A stretch of 64,000 bases of DNA, taken from contig JBMNCQ010000004.1 of assembly GCA_049366715.1 (NCBI GenBank), positions 62,001 through 126,000 of the forward strand, in the 5' to 3' direction. Made by a program: the position numbers and the translations under genes. This stretch comes from JBMNCQ01 sp049366715 (GTDB taxonomy: Bacteria > Bacillota > Peptococcia > Peptococcales > BICA1-8). This document shows positions 45,358-53,723 of the stretch, one piece after another. Positions within the stretch are counted from its first letter, which is position 1, and every line of letters begins with the position of its first letter. Under the pieces are notes generated by a model that saw only the letters and a list, made by a program, of their open reading frames with translations, searched no databases and was not told the origin of the DNA.

Positions 45358-46767
45358 ATGAGTGAAAAGATATTACTTCAAGAACAACCTGCCCAAAAGC
45401 TAGACGTTAAATTAATCTTAAAGTGGGCAACTCCGATTATTCTAGCTTTATTAGTTTATGGCCTAACTGCACCGTTAGGAGAAAGTGTTCGTTTATTTTC
45501 AACACTAACAATTTGGGCAGTTTTTTCTTGGGTTTTTGAAATTCTGCCGGAATCTTTAATTGCAATCATGCTTGTAACTTTTTACATTTTAGCGGGAGTA
45601 GCAAAACCTGCTCAAGTATTTGCTCCTTGGCTTTCAAATATTCCTTGGATTGTATTTGGTGGGCTAATTTTAAGTATGGCTATGGGAAAAAGTGGTCTAG
45701 CCAAAAGAATTGCTTATAAGATTATAGCAGTTATAGGCACATCGTTTATAGGGATTCTTATAGGGTTAGGAATTATTGGGTTAGTATTAACTCCATTAAT
45801 ATCATCGCCGTCAGCGAAAGTCCTATTACTGGCACCAATTATTATTGGAATATTTCAGGCGTTAGATATAAAACCTGGCTCAAAGGCAGGTACGGCACTT
45901 ATGCTGGGTATTTTCTACGCAGTCTGGTCTCCTAGCTTTCTTTTCATTACTTCTAGTGAAGGTGCACTTGCTGTTCAAGCTGTACAAAAAGTTACCGGTG
46001 AGTCACTTACTTTCACCGGATACATGACTCATATGTCTCTAATTGCAGTATTGTGGACTTTCGTTTCCCTTGTCACCTTATTATTAATTAAACCAGGAAA
46101 ATTGCATGTAAATAGGGATACTTTAGATAAAAACCTTAAAGAACTGGGAAGAATAACCAGAGAAGAGAAAAGCTGTGCATTGCTTTTTATTATAATGCTA
46201 ATTTTATTCCTTACCGATAAATGGCATAAAACTAACCCTGCGTGGATTATTGTGTTAATTAGTTCACTTATGTTTTTCCCTGGAATAAATGTTTTAAAAA
46301 AAGAAGATTTATCTAAGGTAAATTTTTTGATTCTCTTTTTTGTTACAGGCGCAATGGGAATTGGTGAAGCTGCCAACGCATGTGGAGCTACAAAAATTTT
46401 CACTGAAGCAGTTATCCCGTTTTTGCAAGATCAATCTGCATCCGCTGTAATCTTAGCAACCTGGCTTATAGCGCTTATTGCCAATTTCTTACTAACGCCT
46501 GTTGCCATTATGGGAGCACTTTTTGTTCCAATTGTTGAGATTTTTAATACACTCGGTTTAAATCCCTATATAGGTCCGTATTCGTTAATACTAGGCTTTA
46601 GCCACCTGCTATTTCCGTATGAAATGGCACCTGCATTAGTAGTTTATTCCTTTGGGTATATTAAGTTAAATGATATGATTAAACTGGGTTTTATAAGAAT
46701 GATTGTAGGAGTTATTTTTATGCTACTTATAGTAATACCTTATTGGAAAATGATTAACCTAATGTAA
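45358..46767 (+). CDS. SLC13/DASS family anion permease
   Basis: 469 residues from the ATG at 45358, which has AAAGGAGTG upstream. About 12 membrane helices; family-type segments include the SNIPWIVFGGLILSMAMGKSGLAKRIAY region and LTPLISSPSAKVLLLAPIIIG with the SSPS in place of the usual SNT motif. It probably imports a dicarboxylate, sulfate or organosulfate anion with sodium. Paired with the arylsulfotransferase-like gene; a strong terminator follows. Confidence 0.85.
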   Translation: MSEKILLQEQPAQKLDVKLILKWATPIILALLVYGLTAPLGESVRLFSTLTIWAVFSWVFEILPESLIAIMLVTFYILAGVAKPAQVFAPWLSNIPWIVFGGLILSMAMGKSGLAKRIAYKIIAVIGTSFIGILIGLGIIGLVLTPLISSPSAKVLLLAPIIIGIFQALDIKPGSKAGTALMLGIFYAVWSPSFLFITSSEGALAVQAVQKVTGESLTFTGYMTHMSLIAVLWTFVSLVTLLLIKPGKLHVNRDTLDKNLKELGRITREEKSCALLFIIMLILFLTDKWHKTNPAWIIVLISSLMFFPGINVLKKEDLSKVNFLILFFVTGAMGIGEAANACGATKIFTEAVIPFLQDQSASAVILATWLIALIANFLLTPVAIMGALFVPIVEIFNTLGLNPYIGPYSLILGFSHLLFPYEMAPALVVYSFGYIKLNDMIKLGFIRMIVGVIFMLLIVIPYWKMINLM

Positions 46768-46790
46768 TGAAAAAATAGATTGGAGATTTA

Positions 46791-46823
46791 TATAAACCGG
46801 GGTTGATTTAGCCCCGGTTTATA
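46791..46823. terminator. Bidirectional terminator
   Basis: 12-bp stem TATAAACCGGGG with its complement and a 9-base loop, between the converging permease and LysR genes. Confidence 0.85.
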
Positions 46824-46834
46824 TAATGTTTTTG

Positions 46835-47773
46835 CTAAAATGAATATTCTTTCAAAGAAATTGTTTTGAGGGTTTTGACAAATTTCTTTGCGGTAGGTGA
46901 TAGTAAAGTATCTTTAAAAGTTATATATACTATCAGAAGTTCAAAATCAATCTTGGTTTTAATTGGTATATTTACAAAGAGACCTTTTTTTTCGTAACTC
47001 TTAGATAGACCATGTGAAATACCTATAGCTAGTCCACTACCAATAATTTCTTGATAAAAATCAAAATCCCAATTTGCAGTTTTAATTTTAATATTAGGTT
47101 CGCCAACACTTTCGAACATTTTGTGGATTGTTTTGATATGCTGTTGAGCATTAAAAACAACAATGGGGTATTTTATCAACTCGTTAGGGGTAACAAATTT
47201 TCTTTTTGCTAGAGGTGAATTAGGTGCTATACTAGCAAACACTTCACATTTACAGAGTATATCGAAATTTAAATCTTTTTTATCATTTTCGTCCAGATCA
47301 TCAAAGGCGTATTTTCTTATGCACAAGAGGCCAATTGTATTATTTTTGTTTTTAAATTCTTTAATTAATTCATATGCAGGTAATTCAATGACATTTAAAG
47401 CCACTTGAGGATTTCTTTTGTAAAAGGCTAATACTGTTTTTTGCAAAATAGTTTTACTCAACAAATGGGTTGTGAGAATGCTTAATTCTTTGGCCGTACC
47501 AGCTTCTGAGCTTAGGTCGGGTGAAAATAATTCTAACATCTCATCGTATTTTTTTAAAATTTCCTTAGCGATTTCTATGGCTAGTTTTCCTTCATGTGTA
47601 AGAATAAGATTGTTAGATTTACGCTCAAATATAATACCGCCAAGTTCATTTTCGAGGCTTTTAATGGTATAACTTAAGCCTTGTTGTGACATGTGCAAAA
47701 TTTCGGCAGTATGTGAGATTGAACCTATTTTAGCTATATGAACCATTGCCCTTAGCTGATCTATACGCATCAT
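46835..47773 (-). CDS. LysR family transcriptional regulator
   Basis: 312 residues. N-terminal winged helix (MRIDQLRAMVHIAKIGSISHTAEILHMSQQGLSYTIKSLE, about 2-40) and a periplasmic-binding-like effector domain (about 90-300). Start at 47773 behind GGGGGT. It is convergent with the ASST/permease pair, so it may regulate them, although LysR genes more often lie divergent to their targets. Confidence 0.88.
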   Translation of the reverse strand: MMRIDQLRAMVHIAKIGSISHTAEILHMSQQGLSYTIKSLENELGGIIFERKSNNLILTHEGKLAIEIAKEILKKYDEMLELFSPDLSSEAGTAKELSILTTHLLSKTILQKTVLAFYKRNPQVALNVIELPAYELIKEFKNKNNTIGLLCIRKYAFDDLDENDKKDLNFDILCKCEVFASIAPNSPLAKRKFVTPNELIKYPIVVFNAQQHIKTIHKMFESVGEPNIKIKTANWDFDFYQEIIGSGLAIGISHGLSKSYEKKGLFVNIPIKTKIDFELLIVYITFKDTLLSPTAKKFVKTLKTISLKEYSF

Positions 47774-48004
47774 TTTAACCCCCTTCTGTTGAAAACTTAT
47801 TTTGCTTGAAATATTTGGAAAGTTTTGTATAATAATATTTTATCATAATTATGTGATTGCGCAAAGTTTGTATCAAGTAGTTGTGGGCAAATTTTTCATC
47901 TTCCTTGTAGCCAGCTTTTTACTATGGATCGCATTTATTCCACGCTCCTCTTGACAACGAGCCTCTCACGGCATATTTTAGGCATCAGAGGCATAAACGC
48001 TGCT
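47774..48004. other. Non-coding spacer upstream of LysR
   Basis: AT-rich and without a recognisable gene. A TATCTTGA-like promoter region for LysR is expected, but I cannot point to it. Confidence 0.35.
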
Positions 48005-48548
48005 TTATCGGTAGGTCATTTCTCTAAAATTTTGCAGGTTAAACATGCTGCGTATGACTCTCCGTCCATTTATCATCTTGCTGTTTGAAAATGGCATCTC
48101 TCCTCGGTGTAAAGATATATTGATTTTTTTACTGTTTTCTTTAGCACGTCTCAACTTCTATAATCCAAGCCTTCTGGCGGTGTTGGAATTTTCAAGTCTT
48201 CTCTATCCTGGTAAATCACTATGCCGTATTTGTTATTCTATATGTATTTCTCCAATACCGTAAGCTTCTCTACCTCACTCGCTAGACCACCACATTTATA
48301 CTTTAATTCATCTATTTTTTTCAAAACTTTTTCAAATTCCCCAACCCTGAACCATCGTATTATATGTCTTCTGGCCTTTTTATCAGATACATTCCTACCT
48401 TTGGATTTATAAACTCTGCGACCGCTTCCGCTACTTCTCTGTACGACATCTCATAACTGTGTTCCAATATTTTTTCCACTTACAGATACTTCTCCCATCA
48501 ATGTCTTTATAACTGTTCTTCTGGTTCCTTTATGCCTTATGTCGAGGT
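48005..48548 (-). pseudogene. ISLre2-like (UPF0236) transposase remnant
   Basis: Reading leftwards, RHKGTRRTVIKTLMGEVSV at the right end resembles the N-terminal part of ISLre2 transposases. EFEKVLKKIDELKYK, YQDREDLKIPTPPEGLDYR and a C-terminal NISLHRGEMPFSN ... NGRRVIRSMFN stretch follow in different frames. Several stops and frameshifts and a large central deletion make it inactive. No terminal repeats were recognised. Confidence 0.55.
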
Positions 48549-48551
48549 GCA

Positions 48552-48790
48552 ATGTGTCATGTGTCAGGGGATGTGTCAGGGGACGGTTCTTTGACACACC
48601 CTTCTTTGCACACTTTCCGATTTAAATCCAATAAAGCAGCAATCTTCCGGATTGACAACTGGATTTGGCTTTTAAGATCACCAGTATCTCTTATAAATAA
48701 TGTTTATTGTCTTTACTTTTCCATTTACTCATTGATAATCTCTTTGCTTTTAAGTACTCTTCTAAAATACCCGGCCTCCTCCGAAGATAA
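48552..48790 (-). pseudogene. REP-associated tyrosine transposase (RAYT/Y1_Tnp) C-terminal remnant
   Basis: The minus strand reads SQIQLSIRKIAALLDLNRKVCKEG, the helix-turn-helix usually found at the end of RAYT transposases, and runs in frame into VKEPSPDT, which is the REP itself. An upstream piece (EEAGYFRRVLKSKEIINE) is in another frame. Nothing is left of the catalytic HUH domain. Confidence 0.55.
48573..48597 (+). repeat. REP-type palindromic repeat, copy 3
   Basis: Same 25 bases as copy 1 (core GGGGACGGTTCTTTG). Preceded by two partial copies of its left end, GTGTCA at 48554 and GTGTCAGGGG at 48561, as if the repeat had been re-inserted or slipped. Confidence 0.85.
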
Positions 48791-48807
48791 TCGTGTCCCG
48801 TCGGGTT

Positions 48808-48832
48808 GTGTCACAGAACCGTCCCCTGACAC
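48808..48832 (-). repeat. REP-type palindromic repeat, copy 4 (inverted)
   Basis: Core CAGAACCGTCCCCTG, inverted with respect to copy 3. Copies 3 and 4 bracket the RAYT remnant in a 260-bp unit. Confidence 0.85.
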
Positions 48833-49007
48833 ACCTCGACACGATGATAGTGCCGGACCAGTAATCATAACTGAAGGTCTTGCTGTCTATCGTGGTATTT
48901 CCCAGCTATCCTGATTGTTAATGAAATAATTAAACACGTAACATAAAATTTAACAGGTAACAAAAGTTTTTGAATTTTTGTAGACCCCGTTGCTTTCCCC
49001 TCAAAAA

Positions 49008-49030
49008 AGCCGCTCTCTCTGAGAGCGGCT
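49008..49030 (-). terminator. Terminator of the CuyA-like gene and its operon
   Basis: 10-bp stem AGCCGCTCTC with a 3-base loop, followed by six Ts on the minus strand, 26 bases after the stop codon at 49056. Confidence 0.88.
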
Positions 49031-49055
49031 AAGTGAAAATGACCGGAAGCGGGCT

Positions 49056-50057
49056 TTATTCTGCCCAAAATTCCTGAGTATAAGCATACAAAGCCGGGGA
49101 GCCGCCGGTATGAATGAACAAAACGTTGGCATCCTCCGGAAAATATCCTTTCCGTACTAAGCCCATAAGTCCGGCCATAGTTTTGCCGGTATAGACAGGA
49201 TCAAGTAAAATTCCTTCGGTTCCGGCCAGCAATTTAACAGCCTCTACCATTTCCGGTGTGGGAAGGGAATAACCGGGGCCGACATATTCATCAAAACAAA
49301 CCACCGCTTCCCGGGGTATGCCGCTTTTCACACCTACCCGGGCAGCAGTTTTCCGGACCAGCTGATAAACCAACTCCTCCTGCACAGCTTTTTCCCGGCT
49401 CACATTGATTCCAACAAGGGGAATATTTGCATTGCAGCCGTAAAAGCCGGTGACTAAACCGGCATGTGTCCCGGCACTGCCGCTGGCACAAATAACATAA
49501 TCAATATTCAAGCCTTCCGCAAAAATTTGTTCTAAAATTTCCTGGGCACAGGCAACATAGCCGGTGGCGCCGATTTCATTGGAACCACCCCCGGGAATGA
49601 TATAGGCCCGGCCCCCCTCTCTGTCCACTTCTTGCGCCACTTTTTCCATGGCCCGCAGCATATCGGATCCGCCCGGAACAACTGAAATGCTTTCCACACC
49701 TAAAAGATGGAAAAGAAAATTATTACCGCTGGCCTGAGGATCGTAGCTGCCCGCCACCCGTTCTTCTAGAACAAGACGGCACTTTAAGCCTTCTTTAACA
49801 GCGGCGGCAAGGGTCAAACGGCAATGATTGGATTGAACGGCACCGCAGGTAATCAGCGTATCAGCGCCTTGAGCTAAGGCATCGGCCACTAAAAACTCCA
49901 ATTTCCTGGTTTTATTCCCGCCGGAGGTTAAGCCTAAAAGGTCATCCCTTTTCATATAAATATTGGGACCGCCTAAGGCTTTAGAAAAACGCGGCAGTTT
50001 CTCCAAAGGGGTTGGTCCTTGCGTATAGCGTCTGCGGGGAAATTTTCCTAAATTCAT
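49056..50057 (-). CDS. D-cysteine desulfhydrase / L-cysteate sulfo-lyase (CuyA)-type PLP enzyme
   Basis: 333 residues from the ATG at 50057, which has GGAGGT seven bases upstream. A fold-type II PLP enzyme of the ACC deaminase/D-cysteine desulfhydrase family; the PLP lysine is in SGGNKTRKLEF (about residue 50) and the substrate loop is AVQSNHCRLTLAAA. The N-terminus FPRRRYTQGPTPLEKLPRFSKALGG and the SNHCRLT motif resemble CuyA, which splits cysteate into pyruvate, ammonia and sulfite. D-cysteine desulfhydrase and ACC deaminase remain possible. The neighbouring HpsN-type dehydrogenase and TRAP transporter favour the sulfonate reading. Last gene of the block. Confidence 0.72.
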   Translation of the reverse strand: MNLGKFPRRRYTQGPTPLEKLPRFSKALGGPNIYMKRDDLLGLTSGGNKTRKLEFLVADALAQGADTLITCGAVQSNHCRLTLAAAVKEGLKCRLVLEERVAGSYDPQASGNNFLFHLLGVESISVVPGGSDMLRAMEKVAQEVDREGGRAYIIPGGGSNEIGATGYVACAQEILEQIFAEGLNIDYVICASGSAGTHAGLVTGFYGCNANIPLVGINVSREKAVQEELVYQLVRKTAARVGVKSGIPREAVVCFDEYVGPGYSLPTPEMVEAVKLLAGTEGILLDPVYTGKTMAGLMGLVRKGYFPEDANVLFIHTGGSPALYAYTQEFWAE

Positions 50058-50138
50058 CTCCATACCTCCAAACTTTCACTAAATTTTATTTTTAATAATA
50101 CACTCATTTCTGATCCGTCGGTCACTTAAACAGCTCCC

Positions 50139-51440
50139 TTACTTATTTTGGCCGGCCTCATAAAGGGGAACAGGCAAATTGTATTTTTCCAAGCGTTTAT
50201 CAATGGACATTTTGTGCCCTAACATACCTTCCATGGCACAAGAAATTGCACAATAAGGCGCAACATATTTCAATCCTTCCGGTTTCACTTTCTGATAGGT
50301 CAAATTTTTCAAGAACATGCCGACCCATAAACCGCCGGTATACCGGGAGGCTTTTCTAGTGGGGAGGATATGATTTGTTCCAATACCTTTATCTCCCAGA
50401 GCAACGGTCGAATACTGCCCGACAAATAAGGAGCCGTAGTTGGTTAAATTCTCCAAAAGCCATTCGTCATCTTTAGTTTGAATCTCCACATGCTCACTGG
50501 CGTAATCATCCGCGACCTCTGCAGCCTCTTCCAAACTACCCACGACAATTACCTCACCGTTATTGTCCCAGCAAATCCGGGCGATGTCTCCCGTTGCTAA
50601 TTCCGCAATTTGCTTATCCACCTCAGCAATTACTTTTAAGCCAAAATCCTCCGACAATGTGACTAAAACCACCTCAGATTCCGTACCATGTTCAGCCTGG
50701 GCAATCAAGTCCGCTGCAACGATCACGGGATCAGCGGTTTCATCGGCAATTACCAGGGCTTCCGACGGGCCGGCAAACAAGTCGATCCCGACTTCACCGA
50801 ACAACTGCCGTTTTGCTTCCGCTACATATTTATTCCCCGGTCCTACAATGATATCTACAGGTTTAATTGTTTCCGTTCCTAAGGCCAGAGCAACCACAGC
50901 CTGCACCCCGCCTAGGCAATATACTTCCCCGGCACCTGCCGAAGCCATAGCATAGATGGTCCGATTGGGAAGCTCACCCCGAAAAGGCGGGGTTACGGCG
51001 ACAACCCTTTTGACACCTGCTACAACGGCAGGAGTAATACTCATATTGGCCGAAGCAACAATGGGATAACTCCCCCCCGGTACGTATGAACCGGAAGAGG
51101 CAACGGGAACGGTTTTCTGTCCTAAAGTAACTCCCGGAAATAACTCCGTTTCAAAATCAGTAAACATCTCATATTGTTTCCGGGCAAAACGCCTTACGGA
51201 ATCCTGGGCAAAACTAATGGTTTGTTTTTCGATCCCCGATACGGTCTTTGCTACTTTGGCCAGCTGTTCATCGGAAATTCGAAAAGAAGCAGGTGCCCAG
51301 TTATCAAACTTCTGAGAATACTCCCGTACAGCTTCATCACCTCTGACATGAATATCTGCAATGATTTTTGCCACAGCTTCCTGAACTTCTGCCGCAGATT
51401 TTTTTTCCCGGAAATTTTTTTCTTTTAAATATTTTTTCAT
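50139..51440 (-). CDS. Histidinol-dehydrogenase homologue, HpsN-type (possible sulfonate alcohol dehydrogenase)
   Basis: 433 residues. Zinc-site and catalytic residues of the HisD family are present: Gln and His in LIAQAEHGTE, the Glu-His pair in YASEHVEI, Asp in ALGDKGIGTNHILPT and His in the C-terminal MLGHKMS. No his biosynthesis genes are near. Segments such as GSYVPGGSYPIVASANMSITPA and YCLGGVQAVVALALGTETIKPVD resemble HpsN (sulfopropanediol 3-dehydrogenase) more than HisD. The enzyme would oxidise a primary alcohol through the aldehyde to the acid with two NAD. The substrate is inferred from context: a C3 sulfonate alcohol or amino alcohol. The ATG follows TAGGAGTG. Confidence 0.75.
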   Translation of the reverse strand: MKKYLKEKNFREKKSAAEVQEAVAKIIADIHVRGDEAVREYSQKFDNWAPASFRISDEQLAKVAKTVSGIEKQTISFAQDSVRRFARKQYEMFTDFETELFPGVTLGQKTVPVASSGSYVPGGSYPIVASANMSITPAVVAGVKRVVAVTPPFRGELPNRTIYAMASAGAGEVYCLGGVQAVVALALGTETIKPVDIIVGPGNKYVAEAKRQLFGEVGIDLFAGPSEALVIADETADPVIVAADLIAQAEHGTESEVVLVTLSEDFGLKVIAEVDKQIAELATGDIARICWDNNGEVIVVGSLEEAAEVADDYASEHVEIQTKDDEWLLENLTNYGSLFVGQYSTVALGDKGIGTNHILPTRKASRYTGGLWVGMFLKNLTYQKVKPEGLKYVAPYCAISCAMEGMLGHKMSIDKRLEKYNLPVPLYEAGQNK

Positions 51441-51572
51441 GTTTTCACTCCTAACTGGATATTTTGTTTAAAAAATCCCGCCTTTTACTGATTCCAAGCT
51501 GTTATCTGCCGGCAATTGCAGGTCAATTAATTATTCACCCTTTTACGTGCCATTCTTTTCAACATGGAACAG

Positions 51573-51600
51573 TTATTGTACGGATGTTCATACATGTATG
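51573..51600 (-). promoter_or_regulatory. Putative GntR operator/promoter before the dehydrogenase gene (site A)
   Basis: The 28-base segment matches site B at 56791-56818 in 24 positions: both begin TTATTGTAC, have GATGT in the middle and end TACATGTATG. On the minus strand both contain TACAAT, a -10-like hexamer. It lies between the GntR stop and the dehydrogenase start. Confidence 0.65.
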
Positions 51601-51624
51601 TGTAAAATTTTTTATTTTCGGATT

Positions 51625-52344
51625 TTATACTGAATTTTCACTCCGTCCCAAATTAACGACAAATCCATAACTATCCGCTCGATAAACACTGTGCTCATAT
51701 TCCACCGTATTCCCGGCCACATCGAAATTAATCCGTTCAATAAATAAAACGGGCACCGTATCAGGCATATCCAAGAGCATACACTCTTCTGCCGTCGGCA
51801 TCCTGGCGGTAATGATCTGCTTGGCATTCCAAAGCTTAATCCCCATATTTTCCAGTAAATTATAGGTGCCCACATTATTTAAATCAAATTTCGTTAATTT
51901 CCCCCCGATTTCCAAAGAATAATAGGAATTTTCTATCGAAATCGGATTATCATCGGCATAGCGGACCCGTTTGATGTTATAAAATTCTTCCTCTCCCAGA
52001 GTCTCAGCGACCTCTTGGGGCGTAGATGCTATAGTACTGCTCAAAAGCTTAATATAAGGCTTCATACCCATATTTTCAATAATTTGCCGATAGGTACTAA
52101 AACTACCCAGCCACTCTTCAACAGGCTTAAAGGAGATAAAGGTACCCTTGCCGTGCAATTTCTTTAAAATTCCCTGGTCGACCAGCTCCTTGACGGCCTG
52201 TCGTACAGTGGCTCTGCTTACGGAAAATCTCTCCATTAATTCAAATTCCCCGGGGATTTTTTCATCATAGATTCCTTTGAGAATTTCTTCTTCTAAAGTC
52301 ATTTTTATTTGTACATGCAACGGTAAATATTTATTAAATTCCAA
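51625..52344 (-). CDS. GntR family regulator, HutC/UTRA subfamily
   Basis: About 239 residues from a TTG at 52344 (GAGGTG six bases upstream); a GTG at 52353 is the alternative. Winged helix at about 5-70 (ELMERFSVSRATVRQAVKELVDQG, HGKGTF) and a UTRA effector domain at about 90-235 (FYNIKRVRYADDNPISIENSYY). It lies inside the block it probably controls, and the two dyads at 51573 and 56791 are its likely sites. The effector is probably the imported substrate or an intermediate. Confidence 0.88.
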   Translation of the reverse strand: MEFNKYLPLHVQIKMTLEEEILKGIYDEKIPGEFELMERFSVSRATVRQAVKELVDQGILKKLHGKGTFISFKPVEEWLGSFSTYRQIIENMGMKPYIKLLSSTIASTPQEVAETLGEEEFYNIKRVRYADDNPISIENSYYSLEIGGKLTKFDLNNVGTYNLLENMGIKLWNAKQIITARMPTAEECMLLDMPDTVPVLFIERINFDVAGNTVEYEHSVYRADSYGFVVNLGRSENSV

Positions 52345-52464
52345 TGATCGCACCTCTAGCCTGGTCTAGTTTAGATTGCCAAATTCCAAATATATTGTAT
52401 ATTGCATTTTACGGCAAGTCAAGCTGGTCCGGATTTAACCCCCAACCCAGCCTTGCTCCTGCAA

Positions 52465-53679
52465 TTATCCAAATATTTCCTCCGTCACTTGCCGGATCAC
52501 TTGGGCAATAATTTTACAATCATCCAGAGTAAAGGTTAAAGGAATACGGAAATCACACACAAAATTCAAAATACTTTTAGTACGGGGAAGATCCTGAAGG
52601 TTTTTGATATACTGCCAGCTTTCCCAGGAGCTGGTAAACCCTGCCGGTTCTTGTGCTCCGAACCACTTAATCTCAACCCCTCTTTCCCCGCAGGTTTTTA
52701 TAAACACCTCTACCAGTTCCTGCCGGGTATCGGTGAGAATAAATTGTAAAGAAGAACCGACATAACCTTCCTTAGTCCCCCTGGCGGGAATGCGCAAATG
52801 AGGAACTCCTGCCAGTTCCTGAACCAATAAATCATAGCGATCATTCCAACGCTTCACCTGTTGTTCCAAATCAGGTAGCTGAGCCCGGATCAAAGCTGCC
52901 ACCAGATTGGACATCCGCAAACTGAAATTAGGAATCTTTTTTTTATATGGTTCAAACACTTCTAAGGACGGCCTGGCCAAATGCCGTTCATAGAGCATAT
53001 AGGATCCTGAATACAAAATAGCCTTGGCAATCACCTCAGCATCATCCGTTACCAAAAGTCCTCCTTCTCCGGAGTTTAAATGTTTATAAGTTTGGGTGGA
53101 ATAGCAGCCCGCCTTGCCAAAAGTACCGGTATATTTATCACCCCACCGGGCACCAACGGTGTGGGCGCAATCCTCAATTAACGTAATACCCCGGCGCTTA
53201 CAAACCGCCACCACTTCATCCATATCCACAATATGCCCCCGCATATGGGATAAAAGAAAATATTTGGCGTTGGTTTGCACCGCTTTATGCTCCAAATCAG
53301 CAAGATCCGTCAGCAAATCCTGGTTGATTTCCACAAAAACCGGGATGGCACCGGCATTTTCAATGGCTCCCGGAACCGGGGCTAAGGTAAAAGCGTTGCA
53401 CAATACTTGATCACCCGGCATGACTCCACTGCTTTTAAGGGCCACATAAAGGGCGCTTCCACAGGATGAAACCCCTACACAGTATTTGGCCCCTACATAA
53501 TCGGCATATTCTTTTTCCAAAAGGGCTACGTCGGAAACCTCTTCTCCGGCAGTATTATAGCGATGCAATCGGCCTGATTGCAATAACTCTCCCACACGCT
53601 CAATACCGGCTTGGGGAATCCCTTCCTGACGTGTAAATTCCTTATTAAATCGGATCGGCTCTCTTTTTTCAGTTGTCAT
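52465..53679 (-). CDS. DegT/DnrJ/EryC1/StrS-family PLP aminotransferase
   Basis: 404 residues. The PLP lysine is in YSTQTYKHLNSGEGG (about residue 198) and the cofactor Asp in TLIEDCAHTVGARW (about 172). The family is usually found in sugar biosynthesis, but no polysaccharide genes are here; it sits between TRAP transporter genes and a regulator. A catabolic transamination of the imported amino compound, or interconversion of an amino acid and a keto acid in the pathway, is inferred. The ATG follows AGGAGGC. Confidence 0.82.
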   Translation of the reverse strand: MTTEKREPIRFNKEFTRQEGIPQAGIERVGELLQSGRLHRYNTAGEEVSDVALLEKEYADYVGAKYCVGVSSCGSALYVALKSSGVMPGDQVLCNAFTLAPVPGAIENAGAIPVFVEINQDLLTDLADLEHKAVQTNAKYFLLSHMRGHIVDMDEVVAVCKRRGITLIEDCAHTVGARWGDKYTGTFGKAGCYSTQTYKHLNSGEGGLLVTDDAEVIAKAILYSGSYMLYERHLARPSLEVFEPYKKKIPNFSLRMSNLVAALIRAQLPDLEQQVKRWNDRYDLLVQELAGVPHLRIPARGTKEGYVGSSLQFILTDTRQELVEVFIKTCGERGVEIKWFGAQEPAGFTSSWESWQYIKNLQDLPRTKSILNFVCDFRIPLTFTLDDCKIIAQVIRQVTEEIFG

Positions 53680-53723
53680 ATTGGCTTCTGCCTCCTTTAT
53701 ACCGCTTTTCTTAATTACCTTTT

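Noticed and set aside
48552..48914. 120-codon open frame on the plus strand
   Set aside because: It is made of two REP copies and the reverse strand of the RAYT remnant.
50139..51440. Histidine biosynthesis HisD
   Set aside because: No other his gene is near; the gene is embedded in a transporter/lyase block, and sequence segments look like HpsN. The zinc site alone does not distinguish the two.
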